NCBI GenBank assembly: GCA_017381365.1
Contig: JAFOCI010000056.1
Span: 42,559 to 106,558 of the forward strand
Length of the DNA: 64,000 nt
Source of the DNA: Treponema sp.
GTDB lineage: Bacteria; Spirochaetota; Spirochaetia; Treponematales; Treponemataceae
Direction of reading: 5' to 3'
In this document: positions 54,474-62,033 of the stretch, piece by piece
Layout of the letters: each line of letters begins with the position of its first letter
Numbering within the stretch: the first letter of the stretch is position 1
Made by a program: the position numbers and the translations under genes
The notes under the pieces: model-generated
The model's database searches: none
Told to the model about the DNA's origin: nothing
What the model saw: the letters and a program-made list of their open reading frames with translations, nothing else

Positions 54474-54554
54474 CTAAAAGGGGCGTTACGGGGAATTCCC
54501 CGTTAGAAGGGGTAGCCCGCAACAAAGTGCGGGCGAGGGGAAGGCTTTCCCCTT
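54474..54554. repeat. GC-rich multi-hairpin element between flgB and flgC
   Basis: Adjacent palindromes in an otherwise AT-rich context: ACGGGGAATTCCCCGT (54488-54503), GCCCGC / GCGGGC (54515-54520 and 54529-54534), and AGGGGAA / TTCCCCT (about 54536-54552). No coding frame is supported. It resembles REP/RIP-type mobile palindromic units; only one copy is in the window. Confidence 0.65.
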
Positions 54555-54583
54555 AATATTAAAAAGAATTCAGGAGAATAATT

Positions 54584-55045
54584 ATGGGACTTTTTACTTC
54601 AATAAATATTGCGGCAACAGGAATGAGTGCGGAACGTCTTCGTTCTGATGTTATTTCAAACAATATTGCCAACGCTTCTACAACTCGTACTCAGGAAGGT
54701 GGGGCGTTTCAGCGTTCAAGAATTGTGTTTGAACCTGTAAGTGCAAATCATCCTCAGTTCCGTTCTCCTTTTACTCCTTCTGATCTGGATAATGGTCCTG
54801 GAAAAGGTGTAAAGGTTCGTGAAATTGTAAAAGATACTTCTGCGGGCCGCCTTGTGTACGATCCTGACCATCCGGATGCAATTCTGTCTGGTCCAAATAA
54901 AGGTTATGTTGAATATCCAAACGTAAACATTGTAAATGAAATGGTAGATTTGATTTCTGCCAGCCGTGCATACGAAGCCAATTCAACGGTGATTGAAGGT
55001 GCGAAGAGTATGTTCAGTGCTGCTCTTGAAATAGGAAACAGATAG
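54584..55045 (+). CDS. flgC: Flagellar proximal rod protein FlgC
   Basis: A 153-aa rod protein. Begins FTSINIAATGMSAERLRSDV with NNIANASTTRTQEGGAF and ends VNEMVDLISASRAYEANSTV, both standard FlgC signatures. AGGAG precedes the ATG. Followed by about 290 bp of repeats before fliE. Confidence 0.94.
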   Translation: MGLFTSINIAATGMSAERLRSDVISNNIANASTTRTQEGGAFQRSRIVFEPVSANHPQFRSPFTPSDLDNGPGKGVKVREIVKDTSAGRLVYDPDHPDAILSGPNKGYVEYPNVNIVNEMVDLISASRAYEANSTVIEGAKSMFSAALEIGNR

Positions 55046-55055
55046 GAATAAGGTA

Positions 55056-55197
55056 GGGGCTGTCCCAAAAGTAATGAGTGTAGCGTTCATTGACCCCTTC
55101 GACAGGCTCAGGAACCACTCGTCGAAATGACTGCTACACTAAATGTGGTGGTTTCGATAAACTCAACCACCGTAATGCAAACTTATTGGACAGCCCC
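55056..55197. repeat. MITE-like interspersed repeat, copy C (long form)
   Basis: 142 bp from GGGGCTGTCCCAAAAGT to ATTGGACAGCCCC, the best-preserved terminal inverted repeats of the three copies. It carries about 23 bp extra in the loop of the left hairpin (CCTTCGACAGGCTCAGGAACC). Starts 10 bp after the flgC stop. Confidence 0.85.
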
Positions 55198-55210
55198 TCT
55201 ATTACATCAA

Positions 55211-55248
55211 AGCATTTGAATGCTGTGCCGGCTTGCATTCAAATGGCT
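55211..55248. repeat. Strong hairpin between MITE copy C and fliE
   Basis: Perfect 10-bp stem ATTTGAATGC (55214-55223) / GCATTCAAAT (55235-55244), extended by GC pairs with one bulge, over an 11-nt loop. Weak U-tract after it. Could slow or end transcription from flgC. Confidence 0.55.
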
Positions 55249-55264
55249 TTCTCATGTTAAAAAA

Positions 55265-55296
55265 AATCTGTGTAAATCTGTGTCCATCTGTGGACA
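55265..55296. repeat. ATCTGTG-type repeat, copy 2 (short)
   Basis: Contains AATCTGTGTAAATCTGTG followed by TCCATCTGTGG, the same words as in the icd-dapL gap. Only the one arm is present, so no long hairpin. Confidence 0.65.
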
Positions 55297-55337
55297 AAAT
55301 AAAAATCTGACTGTAAAATTTAAGGCGGGTGGTGAAA

Positions 55338-55670
55338 ATGAAAATTCCGGAATTACAGAACATTCAGCTAAATAAAACAAATGAATTGCATTACGGTCAG
55401 ACACGCATTACAACAGAAAATGCAGCGTCATCTGGTGTAGAAAAAACTCGCCGGTCATTTGATGATTATCTGATTCAGGCATTTGAAAAGCTTAATGACC
55501 AGCAGGTGAATGTAGCAAATCTTCAGCAGCAGGTGATTACAGATCCTGATTCGGTTGATCTCCATGATGTTACAATTGCCATGAGCAAAGCCCGTATGTC
55601 CTTGAATCTTGCTCAGACAGTAATAGACAGACTTGTTCAGGGCTGGAGTGAAATTACAACAACACGATAA
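55338..55670 (+). CDS. fliE: Flagellar hook-basal body protein FliE
   Basis: A 110-aa adaptor between the MS-ring and the proximal rod. The C-terminal half carries the family pattern: SFDDYLIQAFEKLNDQQV, then DSVDLHDVTIAMSKARMSLNLAQTVIDRLVQGW. Start at the ATG at 55338; GTG codons at 55329 and 55332 are in frame. A terminator follows, so it is likely the end of the flgB transcript. Confidence 0.9.
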   Translation: MKIPELQNIQLNKTNELHYGQTRITTENAASSGVEKTRRSFDDYLIQAFEKLNDQQVNVANLQQQVITDPDSVDLHDVTIAMSKARMSLNLAQTVIDRLVQGWSEITTTR

Positions 55671-55693
55671 AAAACAGAAGTCTCTTTTACTTA

Positions 55694-55757
55694 TCCATAG
55701 AAAACAGGGTTGCTGCAGAATTTCTTCTGTATGCTTTGTGTTTCTGTGGATTTTTTT
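55694..55757 (+). terminator. Branched intrinsic terminator after fliE
   Basis: Outer arms TCCATAGAAAACA and TGTTTCTGTGGA pair with one mismatch and one bulge. An inner hairpin CAGAA / TTCTG sits between. The right arm is followed by seven T (55751-55757). Confidence 0.6.
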
Positions 55758-55772
55758 GCTTTAAATAAATCA

Positions 55773-55801
55773 TTGTCAGAATTCAATCTGTATGTTATAC
55801 T
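55773..55801 (+). promoter_or_regulatory. Sigma-70 promoter for fliF
   Basis: TTGTCA, 17-nt spacer, TATACT, with TG one base before the -10. It follows the fliE terminator and gives a leader of about 30 nt with a GGGAGGGG SD. Confidence 0.6.
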
Positions 55802-55838
55802 TAAATGAATTTATATATTCGTTCACGGGAGGGGACAG

Positions 55839-57551
55839 ATGAACGAATGGCTTAACAAGATGATGGCAAAGGCCAGAGAATTCTGGAAAACTGCATCAAT
55901 CGTAAAAAAAGTTATTCTTTTTGCAGTTATTGCTGCAGTAATCATAGTTGTAATTGTTACTACCAGAGTTTCTTCGGCTCCGGCAACAGTACGTCTTTTT
56001 AACGCTCCAGTTACAAATGAAACAACTCGGGATCAGATTTTAGACCGTCTTTCTGAAGAAAATGTTCAGGCATTTACAGATGACAGCGGCTATATTTCCG
56101 TCCTTGATGAAAAAACTGCGCGTAAGATGCGCTCAATCCTTATGTCAGAAGGGCTTACACCTTCCAGGTGGGATCCTTTTGCAGATTTTTATAACCGCAG
56201 CTGGTCTACAACTGATGCGGAACAGAACGTAAAACTCAAGCAGGCTGTTACTCAGAAAGTTGAACAGCAGCTCGTTGCCCTTGACGATATTTCCGCTGCT
56301 TTCGTTACTATCAATATTCCGGAAACAAAGCTTTTTACAGCTGATCAGAACCCTGTTTCTGCATCTGTTATTCTTAAACTTATCCCTTCCAGCGATTTAA
56401 CCAGCAATAAAAAGCGCCAGAAGGATCTTCAGCGCCTTATTCTTACTATGGTTGAAGGTCTTAAGGAAGAGAATCTTACAATTTCTGATACTTCAAACAA
56501 TGTTTTAAATGATTTTGAAAACATGGATGAGGTTACAAGACTTTCAAATATTGAACGTCAGCAGAAAATCCGTCATCAGGAAGAAGCAAAATTAAAGGCT
56601 AGTATTCTTAATCATCTTCAGGGACTTGCTCAGCAGCGTCGTATCGGTGACCTTGTTGTAAATCTTGAAATGGATATGTCTGAAAAATCCATGGAATCTA
56701 CAACATACAAACCGATTGAGCGTAAAGCAGACAATCCTAACACTCCATACGACGATTCAGATTATGTTGATACACTTCCTTTGAGTCAGCAGACTGTAAC
56801 AAAGGAATGGCAGGGAACCGGTTATAATCCGGAAGGTCCTGCCGGAGTAGAAGGCCAGACACCGCCTGTTTACAGCGACATGTCTAATGTTATTGGTAAA
56901 TCTGTTGAGACTGGCGTAACTCAGAACAATGTAATCAATACTTTTCATACAACAGAAAATGTTGCTCCTCAGACAGGACGAACTTCTGTTTCTTTGAACG
57001 TTGACGGTACATGGACTTTACTGAAGGATCCAAAGACTCATGATTACGTTATTGATGAAGAGACAGGCGGATTAAAGCGAAAATATACTCCTGTTTCTGA
57101 TGAAGAACTGGCTCGTTATGAGGCTCTTGTTCGTGGTGCTATTAATTATAATCAGGTGCGGGGAGACCTTGTTGTTGTAACAAACATTCAGGTTGACCGA
57201 ACTGAAGAATTTGAAGAATTTGATAATGCGTATTTTAAGGAACAGCAGACAAAACGTACAATCCTTCTAAGTTTAGTTGCAATTGCTGTTGTTCTTATCG
57301 GCTTTATTCTGTTCAGAATTATCAGCAAGGAACTGGAACGCCGTCGCCGTGCAAGAGAAGAAGAACTTTTGCGACAGCAGCAGCTTGCCCGTGAACAGCA
57401 GCTTTGGGAAGCACGAGATGAAGCTCAGACTGTTACCATGTCTGTTGAAGAAAGCCGTCGTGCTGAACTTCAGGAAAATGCAATCAATATGGCAAAAGAG
57501 CATCCGGAAGATGTTGCATTGCTTATCCGTACATGGCTTATGGAGGAATAG
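55839..57551 (+). CDS. fliF: Flagellar MS-ring protein FliF
   Basis: A 570-aa ring protein of the inner membrane. First membrane segment at about residues 22-44, ring-building motifs through the periplasmic part (LFNAPVTNETTRDQILDRLSEEN, VTINIPETKLF), second membrane segment about 473-495, then a cytoplasmic Arg/Glu-rich coil. The last 15 residues, PEDVALLIRTWLMEE, are the FliG-binding tail. GGGAGGGG upstream of the ATG is very strong. The tail codons GAGGAA also act as SD for the next gene. Confidence 0.96.
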   Translation: MNEWLNKMMAKAREFWKTASIVKKVILFAVIAAVIIVVIVTTRVSSAPATVRLFNAPVTNETTRDQILDRLSEENVQAFTDDSGYISVLDEKTARKMRSILMSEGLTPSRWDPFADFYNRSWSTTDAEQNVKLKQAVTQKVEQQLVALDDISAAFVTINIPETKLFTADQNPVSASVILKLIPSSDLTSNKKRQKDLQRLILTMVEGLKEENLTISDTSNNVLNDFENMDEVTRLSNIERQQKIRHQEEAKLKASILNHLQGLAQQRRIGDLVVNLEMDMSEKSMESTTYKPIERKADNPNTPYDDSDYVDTLPLSQQTVTKEWQGTGYNPEGPAGVEGQTPPVYSDMSNVIGKSVETGVTQNNVINTFHTTENVAPQTGRTSVSLNVDGTWTLLKDPKTHDYVIDEETGGLKRKYTPVSDEELARYEALVRGAINYNQVRGDLVVVTNIQVDRTEEFEEFDNAYFKEQQTKRTILLSLVAIAVVLIGFILFRIISKELERRRRAREEELLRQQQLAREQQLWEARDEAQTVTMSVEESRRAELQENAINMAKEHPEDVALLIRTWLMEE

Positions 57552-57554
57552 TAA

Positions 57555-57947
57555 ATGGCTGATCAGTTTTATCCAATGGAGTTTACAAAACAGGCACAGC
57601 TTACAGGAGCAGAAAAAGCTGCTATTCTTTTTGCAGAGCTTGGTGTAAAAGGTACTGGTGATATGCTTAAGTACTTTTCTACTCAGGAATTGAACAAACT
57701 TAGAAAAGGTCTTAAAAAACTTGGAAATTATAATATTCGTCAGCTTGGACGTGAAACTTCAGTTCTTGAAGAGACCGCAAAATATGCACACGCAAAACGT
57801 TTATGGACTTTTCCGCCTGAACTTTTAAGCAATGCTAAATATTCCCAATATCATGAAAAAGATGGTGCAAGAAATTTTCTTAAGGGACTTTCAAAAAATC
57901 CAGATGCTGTTGCCAGTGTGCTTTCTGTATGGTTAAAGGAGGAGTAG
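57555..57947 (+). CDS. Small FliG-N-like protein with FliF-type C-terminal tail (putative MS-ring/C-ring adaptor)
   Basis: A 130-aa protein between fliF and fliG. Residues about 16-90 resemble the FliG N-terminal domain: LTGAEKAAILFAELG here, LTGRQKAAIFLVSLG in the downstream FliG. Residues 116-130, PDAVASVLSVWLKEE, match the FliF tail with identical spacing (PxxVAxxxxxWLxEE, then stop). There is no FliG middle or torque-generating C-terminal domain. FliG-N binds the FliF tail, so this protein carries both halves of that interface and could sit between FliF and FliG. It has a strong SD inside the fliF tail codons, and its own tail codons form the SD for fliG. Not a truncated pseudogene: frame intact and spacing tight. 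Confidence 0.8.
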   Translation: MADQFYPMEFTKQAQLTGAEKAAILFAELGVKGTGDMLKYFSTQELNKLRKGLKKLGNYNIRQLGRETSVLEETAKYAHAKRLWTFPPELLSNAKYSQYHEKDGARNFLKGLSKNPDAVASVLSVWLKEE

Positions 57948-57950
57948 AAA

Positions 57951-59045
57951 ATGGCAGATGACATTCCAAAGGCAAATCCTAAACCTATTCCAAAGCCAGG
58001 CAGTTTGAAACCTGCTGGAAGCGGAAAAAAAGATAGAAAAGATTACAAAAGTTTAACAGGCCGTCAGAAGGCTGCAATCTTCCTTGTTTCTCTTGGTTCA
58101 GATGTTTCTTCTGAAATCATGAAACATCTTCGTGAAGATGAAGTTGAAACTTTAACATTTGAAATTGCCCGTCTTGAAACAGTAGACGCAGAATATAAAG
58201 ATGCGGTTCTTGAAGAATTTCAGGAATTGATGAATGCTCAAAACTTCATTACAACTGGTGGTATTGATTATGCCCGTGAACTTTTGGAAAAATCCCTTGG
58301 TTCTCAGAAGGCTATTGATATCATTAACCGTCTTACTTCCAGTCTTCAGGTTCGTCCGTTTGACTTTATCCGCCGAACAGACCCTGCTCATTTGTTGAAC
58401 TTTATTCAGCAGGAATATCCTCAGACTATCGCCTTGATTTTGGCGTACCTTGAACCTAGTAAGGCTGCCATCATTCTTCAGAATCTTCCAGAAGAAATGC
58501 AGCCGGAAGTTTCTAAGCGTCTTGCAACAATGGACCGTACATCTCCTGATGTATTGCGTGAAGTAGAACGCGTTCTTGAAAAGAAGCTCTCTACACTTTC
58601 TTCAGAAGACTACACTGCTGCTGGTGGTGTTGAATCTATCGTTGAAATTTTGAACCTTGTTGACCGTTCTTCTGAAAAGGCCATCATCGAATCTCTGGAA
58701 GAAGAAGATCCGGATCTGGCAGAAGAAATCAAAAAACGAATGTTCGTATTCGAAGATATCGTTATGCTGGACGACCGTGCTATTCAGAAAGTTCTTCGCG
58801 AAGTCGATACTCAGGAACTTTCAAAAGCCCTTAAGTCGGTTGATACAGAAGTTCAGGATAAGATTTTCCGAAACATGTCTAAGCGTGCGGCTGGTATGCT
58901 TAAGGAAGATATGGAATTTATGGGACCTGTTCGCTTGAAGGATGTTGAAGAAGCTCAGCAGAAGATTGTATCTACAATCCGTCATCTTGAAGATTCTGGT
59001 GAAATAGTTATTGCACGTTCTGGTGAAGACGAACTTGTACAATAG
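57951..59045 (+). CDS. fliG: Flagellar motor switch protein FliG
   Basis: A 364-aa rotor protein of the C-ring. A Pro/Lys-rich N-terminal extension (about 30 residues) precedes FliG-N (LTGRQKAAIFLVSLGSDV). The middle domain has the QEYPQTIALILAYL variant of EHPQ, and the C-terminal torque helix region contains MFVFEDIVMLDDRAIQKVLREVD with the conserved charged residues. Complete. AAAGGAGGAG upstream. Confidence 0.96.
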   Translation: MADDIPKANPKPIPKPGSLKPAGSGKKDRKDYKSLTGRQKAAIFLVSLGSDVSSEIMKHLREDEVETLTFEIARLETVDAEYKDAVLEEFQELMNAQNFITTGGIDYARELLEKSLGSQKAIDIINRLTSSLQVRPFDFIRRTDPAHLLNFIQQEYPQTIALILAYLEPSKAAIILQNLPEEMQPEVSKRLATMDRTSPDVLREVERVLEKKLSTLSSEDYTAAGGVESIVEILNLVDRSSEKAIIESLEEEDPDLAEEIKKRMFVFEDIVMLDDRAIQKVLREVDTQELSKALKSVDTEVQDKIFRNMSKRAAGMLKEDMEFMGPVRLKDVEEAQQKIVSTIRHLEDSGEIVIARSGEDELVQ

Positions 59046-59135
59046 TGAAGAAAATGCCAGCAGTTGCGCTGAGTTTTTTGAATGTGTATATAAAATCAAG
59101 TGCGTAAGCATTTGTATCTTATTAGAGAGAATGTA

Positions 59136-60068
59136 ATGGCAAAACAAGTTTTTAGACCTAATGAAATTGCTCAGAAAGAAAACGAAAAAAAGTTTTCTTT
59201 GCCTTTGATTCATGATTATGCGCCTCCTCCTGTAGTAGAAGAAGTCAAGGAAGAAGTGTATGAAGGGCCTACTGCTGATGAATTGCGAAGAGAAGCTGAA
59301 GCATACAAAAAAGGCTGGGAAATTGAAAAACAGCACATGTTTGATGAAGCTCAGAAGGCTGCGGATGAAATCGTAAAAAATGCGGAGGCTACGGCTTCTG
59401 AAGAGATAAACAGAAACAACGCAGAAATTCAGCAGTTGAAAGCTGATGCAGAGAGCAAGGCTTCTGAAGTTGTTGCAAATGCTCATGCAGAGGCTGATAA
59501 AATTATTGCTGCTGCCAGAGCAGAAGAAGAAAAAATCAGAAGTGAAGCTCACGAAACAGCATATAAAGAAGGTTATGATCAGGGCTATGCAAATGGTCAG
59601 GAAGAAGTGAATCGTCTTATTGAGCGAATCCATAGAATGATAGAAGGAATTATGGTTCGCCGTGAACAGATTTTGAAAGAAACTGAACAGCAGATTGTTG
59701 AACTTGTAATTTTGATTACTCGCAAGGTTGTAAAAGTAATCGCAGATACTCAAAAAACAACTATTATTAATAATATTCTTGCAGCTCTTAAAAAAGTAAA
59801 AGCTCGTGGAAAGGTTACTCTGCGCGTTAACATCGAAGATTTAAAGCTTGCTTCTGTCAACGCTGGAGAATTTATTAAGCGAGTTGAGAATGTGGAAGGT
59901 ATTGAAGTTATAGAAGATTCTACTGTTGACCGCGGTGGCTGTATCGTTGAAACTGACTTTGGTGCAATTGATGCCAGAATTGCGAGTCAGCTGGGAGAAC
60001 TGGAAAGCAAAATTCTTGAAGTTTCTCCTGTCAAGAGCATTTCGAAAACGCCTTCTTTGTCAGAATAA
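59136..60068 (+). CDS. fliH: Flagellar export apparatus stator FliH
   Basis: A 310-aa protein that binds and regulates the FliI ATPase. Conserved N-terminal VFRPNEI motif; long Ala/Glu-rich coiled coil (about residues 60-165) with regular AEADKIIAAARAEEE heptads; C-terminal V-ATPase subunit E-like domain (IVELVILITRKVVKVI and the GGCIVETDFGAIDARI stretch). The coil is long compared with E. coli FliH, as usual in spirochaetes. ATG at 59136 chosen over the in-frame 59100 because it has AGAGAG at the right distance and gives the VFRPNEI start. Confidence 0.88.
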   Translation: MAKQVFRPNEIAQKENEKKFSLPLIHDYAPPPVVEEVKEEVYEGPTADELRREAEAYKKGWEIEKQHMFDEAQKAADEIVKNAEATASEEINRNNAEIQQLKADAESKASEVVANAHAEADKIIAAARAEEEKIRSEAHETAYKEGYDQGYANGQEEVNRLIERIHRMIEGIMVRREQILKETEQQIVELVILITRKVVKVIADTQKTTIINNILAALKKVKARGKVTLRVNIEDLKLASVNAGEFIKRVENVEGIEVIEDSTVDRGGCIVETDFGAIDARIASQLGELESKILEVSPVKSISKTPSLSE

Positions 60069-60088
60069 ATTAGAAGTTGGGGTGGGAT

Positions 60089-61489
60089 ATGGCTTCTGTT
60101 TTAGAAAATGACGATTTTAATGATAATTTTAGTTTTGAAAAATATCTAACTCAGATTTCTGAAAGCGAACCTATTATGTATGTAGGTTATGTTACTGCGG
60201 TAAATGGCCTTGAAATTCTAAGTAAAGGTCCGATTGCTCAGATTGGAGAAATCTGTACTATAAAGCTTCCTGATGGAAAGACAATTCTTTCTGAAGTTGC
60301 TGGTCTTGATGAAAAAACTGTAAAGCTTACAGCTTATGGTGATACGCAGGGAATTCAGGTTGGCTGTGAGGTTGTAGGTTCTGGAAAAACTTTGCAGGTT
60401 CCTGTTGGCTGGAGTCTTTTAGGCAGAACCATAGATGCTACTGGAAAACCTTGCGACGGACTTGGAGAAATTGTTCCGGAGGCTTATTATCCTGCTATTG
60501 CTCCAGCTCCTGATGCTATGACAAAACTTCCTATTAACAGGCGCATTACAACAGGTGTACGCGCCATAGATTCAATGATTACAATTGGTAAGGGGCAAAG
60601 AATTGGTATTTTTGCAGGTTCTGGCGTTGGTAAGTCAACTTTGCTTGGTACTGTTGCCCGTAATACTGATGCTGATATTAATGTAATCGGTCTGGTAGGT
60701 GAACGTGGACGAGAAGTGCTTGAATTTATAAACCGTGATCTTGGTCCCGAAGGAATGAAGCGCTCTGTTGTTGTTGTTGCAAAAGGTGATGAACCTTCAA
60801 TTTGTCGTTTGCGAGCCGCTCAGGTTTGTACTGCAGTTGCTGAATTTTTCCGCGATCAGGGAAAAGATGTAATGCTTATGATGGATAATGTTACCCGATT
60901 TGCAAAAGCTCAGCGTGAAATCAGTCTTGCTAACGGTGAACCTCCTGCACAGAACGGTTATACTCCTAGCGTTTTTGATTCTATTCCAAAGCTGCTGGAA
61001 CGTACTGGAACAAATGATAAAGGTTCCATAACCGCATTATATGCTGTCCTTGTTGACGGCGATGATATGAATGAACCTATTGCTGATACTGTACGCGGTG
61101 TTCTTGACGGTCATATTGTGCTGAGCAGAAAGCTGGCATCCAGCTATCATTACCCTGCTATAGACGTTCTTGCTTCTCTTAGTCGTTCTGGAAAACATGT
61201 TACTGGTAAAGCTACTCAGAAAGCAGCAGGTAAAATCCGTGAGTGGATGGCTGTTTATCAGAATAACATTCAGATGATTAATACTGGTATTTATCAGAAA
61301 GGTAGCTCTGCTTCTATTGATCAGGCAATCGAAAAGCATGAGCTTATTGAAGAGTTCTTAAAGCAGGATACTGACGAGCGCTGTACAATGAAACAGACAC
61401 TTGACCGTCTTGCAGAGCTTGCAGAAATGGAATTACCGGAAACAGATTACAACGAAAATCCAAATCTGCCAGTAACAGAAAATTTATAA
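60089..61489 (+). CDS. fliI: Flagellum-specific ATPase FliI
   Basis: A 466-aa ATPase of the type III export apparatus. Walker A FAGSGVGKSTLLG, GERGREVLEFI, Walker B VMLMMDNVTRFA and the SLSRSGKHVTG catalytic stretch. Length and order are standard. Start at the ATG at 60089 behind GGGGTGGGAT; a TTG four codons upstream is in frame but unsupported. Overlaps no neighbour; fliJ follows by 8 bp. Confidence 0.96.
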   Translation: MASVLENDDFNDNFSFEKYLTQISESEPIMYVGYVTAVNGLEILSKGPIAQIGEICTIKLPDGKTILSEVAGLDEKTVKLTAYGDTQGIQVGCEVVGSGKTLQVPVGWSLLGRTIDATGKPCDGLGEIVPEAYYPAIAPAPDAMTKLPINRRITTGVRAIDSMITIGKGQRIGIFAGSGVGKSTLLGTVARNTDADINVIGLVGERGREVLEFINRDLGPEGMKRSVVVVAKGDEPSICRLRAAQVCTAVAEFFRDQGKDVMLMMDNVTRFAKAQREISLANGEPPAQNGYTPSVFDSIPKLLERTGTNDKGSITALYAVLVDGDDMNEPIADTVRGVLDGHIVLSRKLASSYHYPAIDVLASLSRSGKHVTGKATQKAAGKIREWMAVYQNNIQMINTGIYQKGSSASIDQAIEKHELIEEFLKQDTDERCTMKQTLDRLAELAEMELPETDYNENPNLPVTENL

Positions 61490-61497
61490 GCAAATAG

Positions 61498-61926
61498 ATG
61501 AAAAAGTTTGAATTTGAACTGGAAGAAATTCTGAATATCCGCCGTTTTGAACAGCAGCAGGCAGAAGTTGAGCTTGGAAAAGCTTTGGCGGAAGAAAAAA
61601 AGGTTCAGGATAAGATTGATAATCTTGCCATGCAGCAGGTTACTGTAAAACAGCAGATGAAGGGCTGTACAAATTTTTCTGATATTATAAATGCAAACCA
61701 GTTTTACGCTTTTGTAAAAAAGCAGACAGATTTTCTTTTGAATCAGATGGCGGAATTAAAGCTTGTTTCTGAACAGAAAAGGGATGTTCTTAGAAACGCC
61801 ATGCAGAAAACTGATTCTCTTGAAAAGTTGAAGGAACAGCAGCTTGAAGAATATAAAGCAGAAGTAAAACGTATTGAGCAGCTGGAGCTGGATAACATCG
61901 TAACAACCAGATACAAAAACGAATAA
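61498..61926 (+). CDS. fliJ: Flagellar export protein FliJ
   Basis: A 142-aa coiled-coil protein that links FliI to the export gate and escorts chaperones. It starts FEFELEEILNIRRFEQQQAE, the usual FliJ opening, and is helical throughout. Sequence identity in this family is weak; position after fliI makes the call safe. Last gene of the flagellar transcript in this window. Confidence 0.85.
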   Translation: MKKFEFELEEILNIRRFEQQQAEVELGKALAEEKKVQDKIDNLAMQQVTVKQQMKGCTNFSDIINANQFYAFVKKQTDFLLNQMAELKLVSEQKRDVLRNAMQKTDSLEKLKEQQLEEYKAEVKRIEQLELDNIVTTRYKNE

Positions 61927-61943
61927 TTTTTTTTTACAGATTA

Positions 61944-62022
61944 GCACAGATAAACACAGATTTTGTTGCAGAAAGTGGTTTACAACGGTTGCAATGAAAA
62001 TCTGTGTCTTTCTGTGCTTTTT
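61944..62022. terminator. ATCTGTG-type hairpin repeat, copy 3, acting as terminator
   Basis: Arms at 61944-61964 and 61997-62017 pair almost perfectly over about 20 bp (GCACAGA...ACACAGATTTT with AAAATCTGTGT...TCTGTGC) and are followed by TTTTT. It lies between convergent fliJ and the kinase gene. Same repeat family as copies in the icd-dapL and flgC-fliE gaps. Confidence 0.75.
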
Positions 62023-62033
62023 AATGGACTTTT

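Noticed and set aside
54474..54583. rRNA or tRNA fragment in the GC-rich flgB-flgC gap
   Set aside because: No cloverleaf, T-loop or rRNA signature can be formed; only simple palindromes are present.
58821..59753. 310-codon minus-strand open frame opposite fliG/fliH
   Set aside because: Composition is rich in Phe, Ser, Cys and Asn with no family pattern, and it lies opposite a strongly coding coiled-coil region. It is a shadow of FliH codon use.
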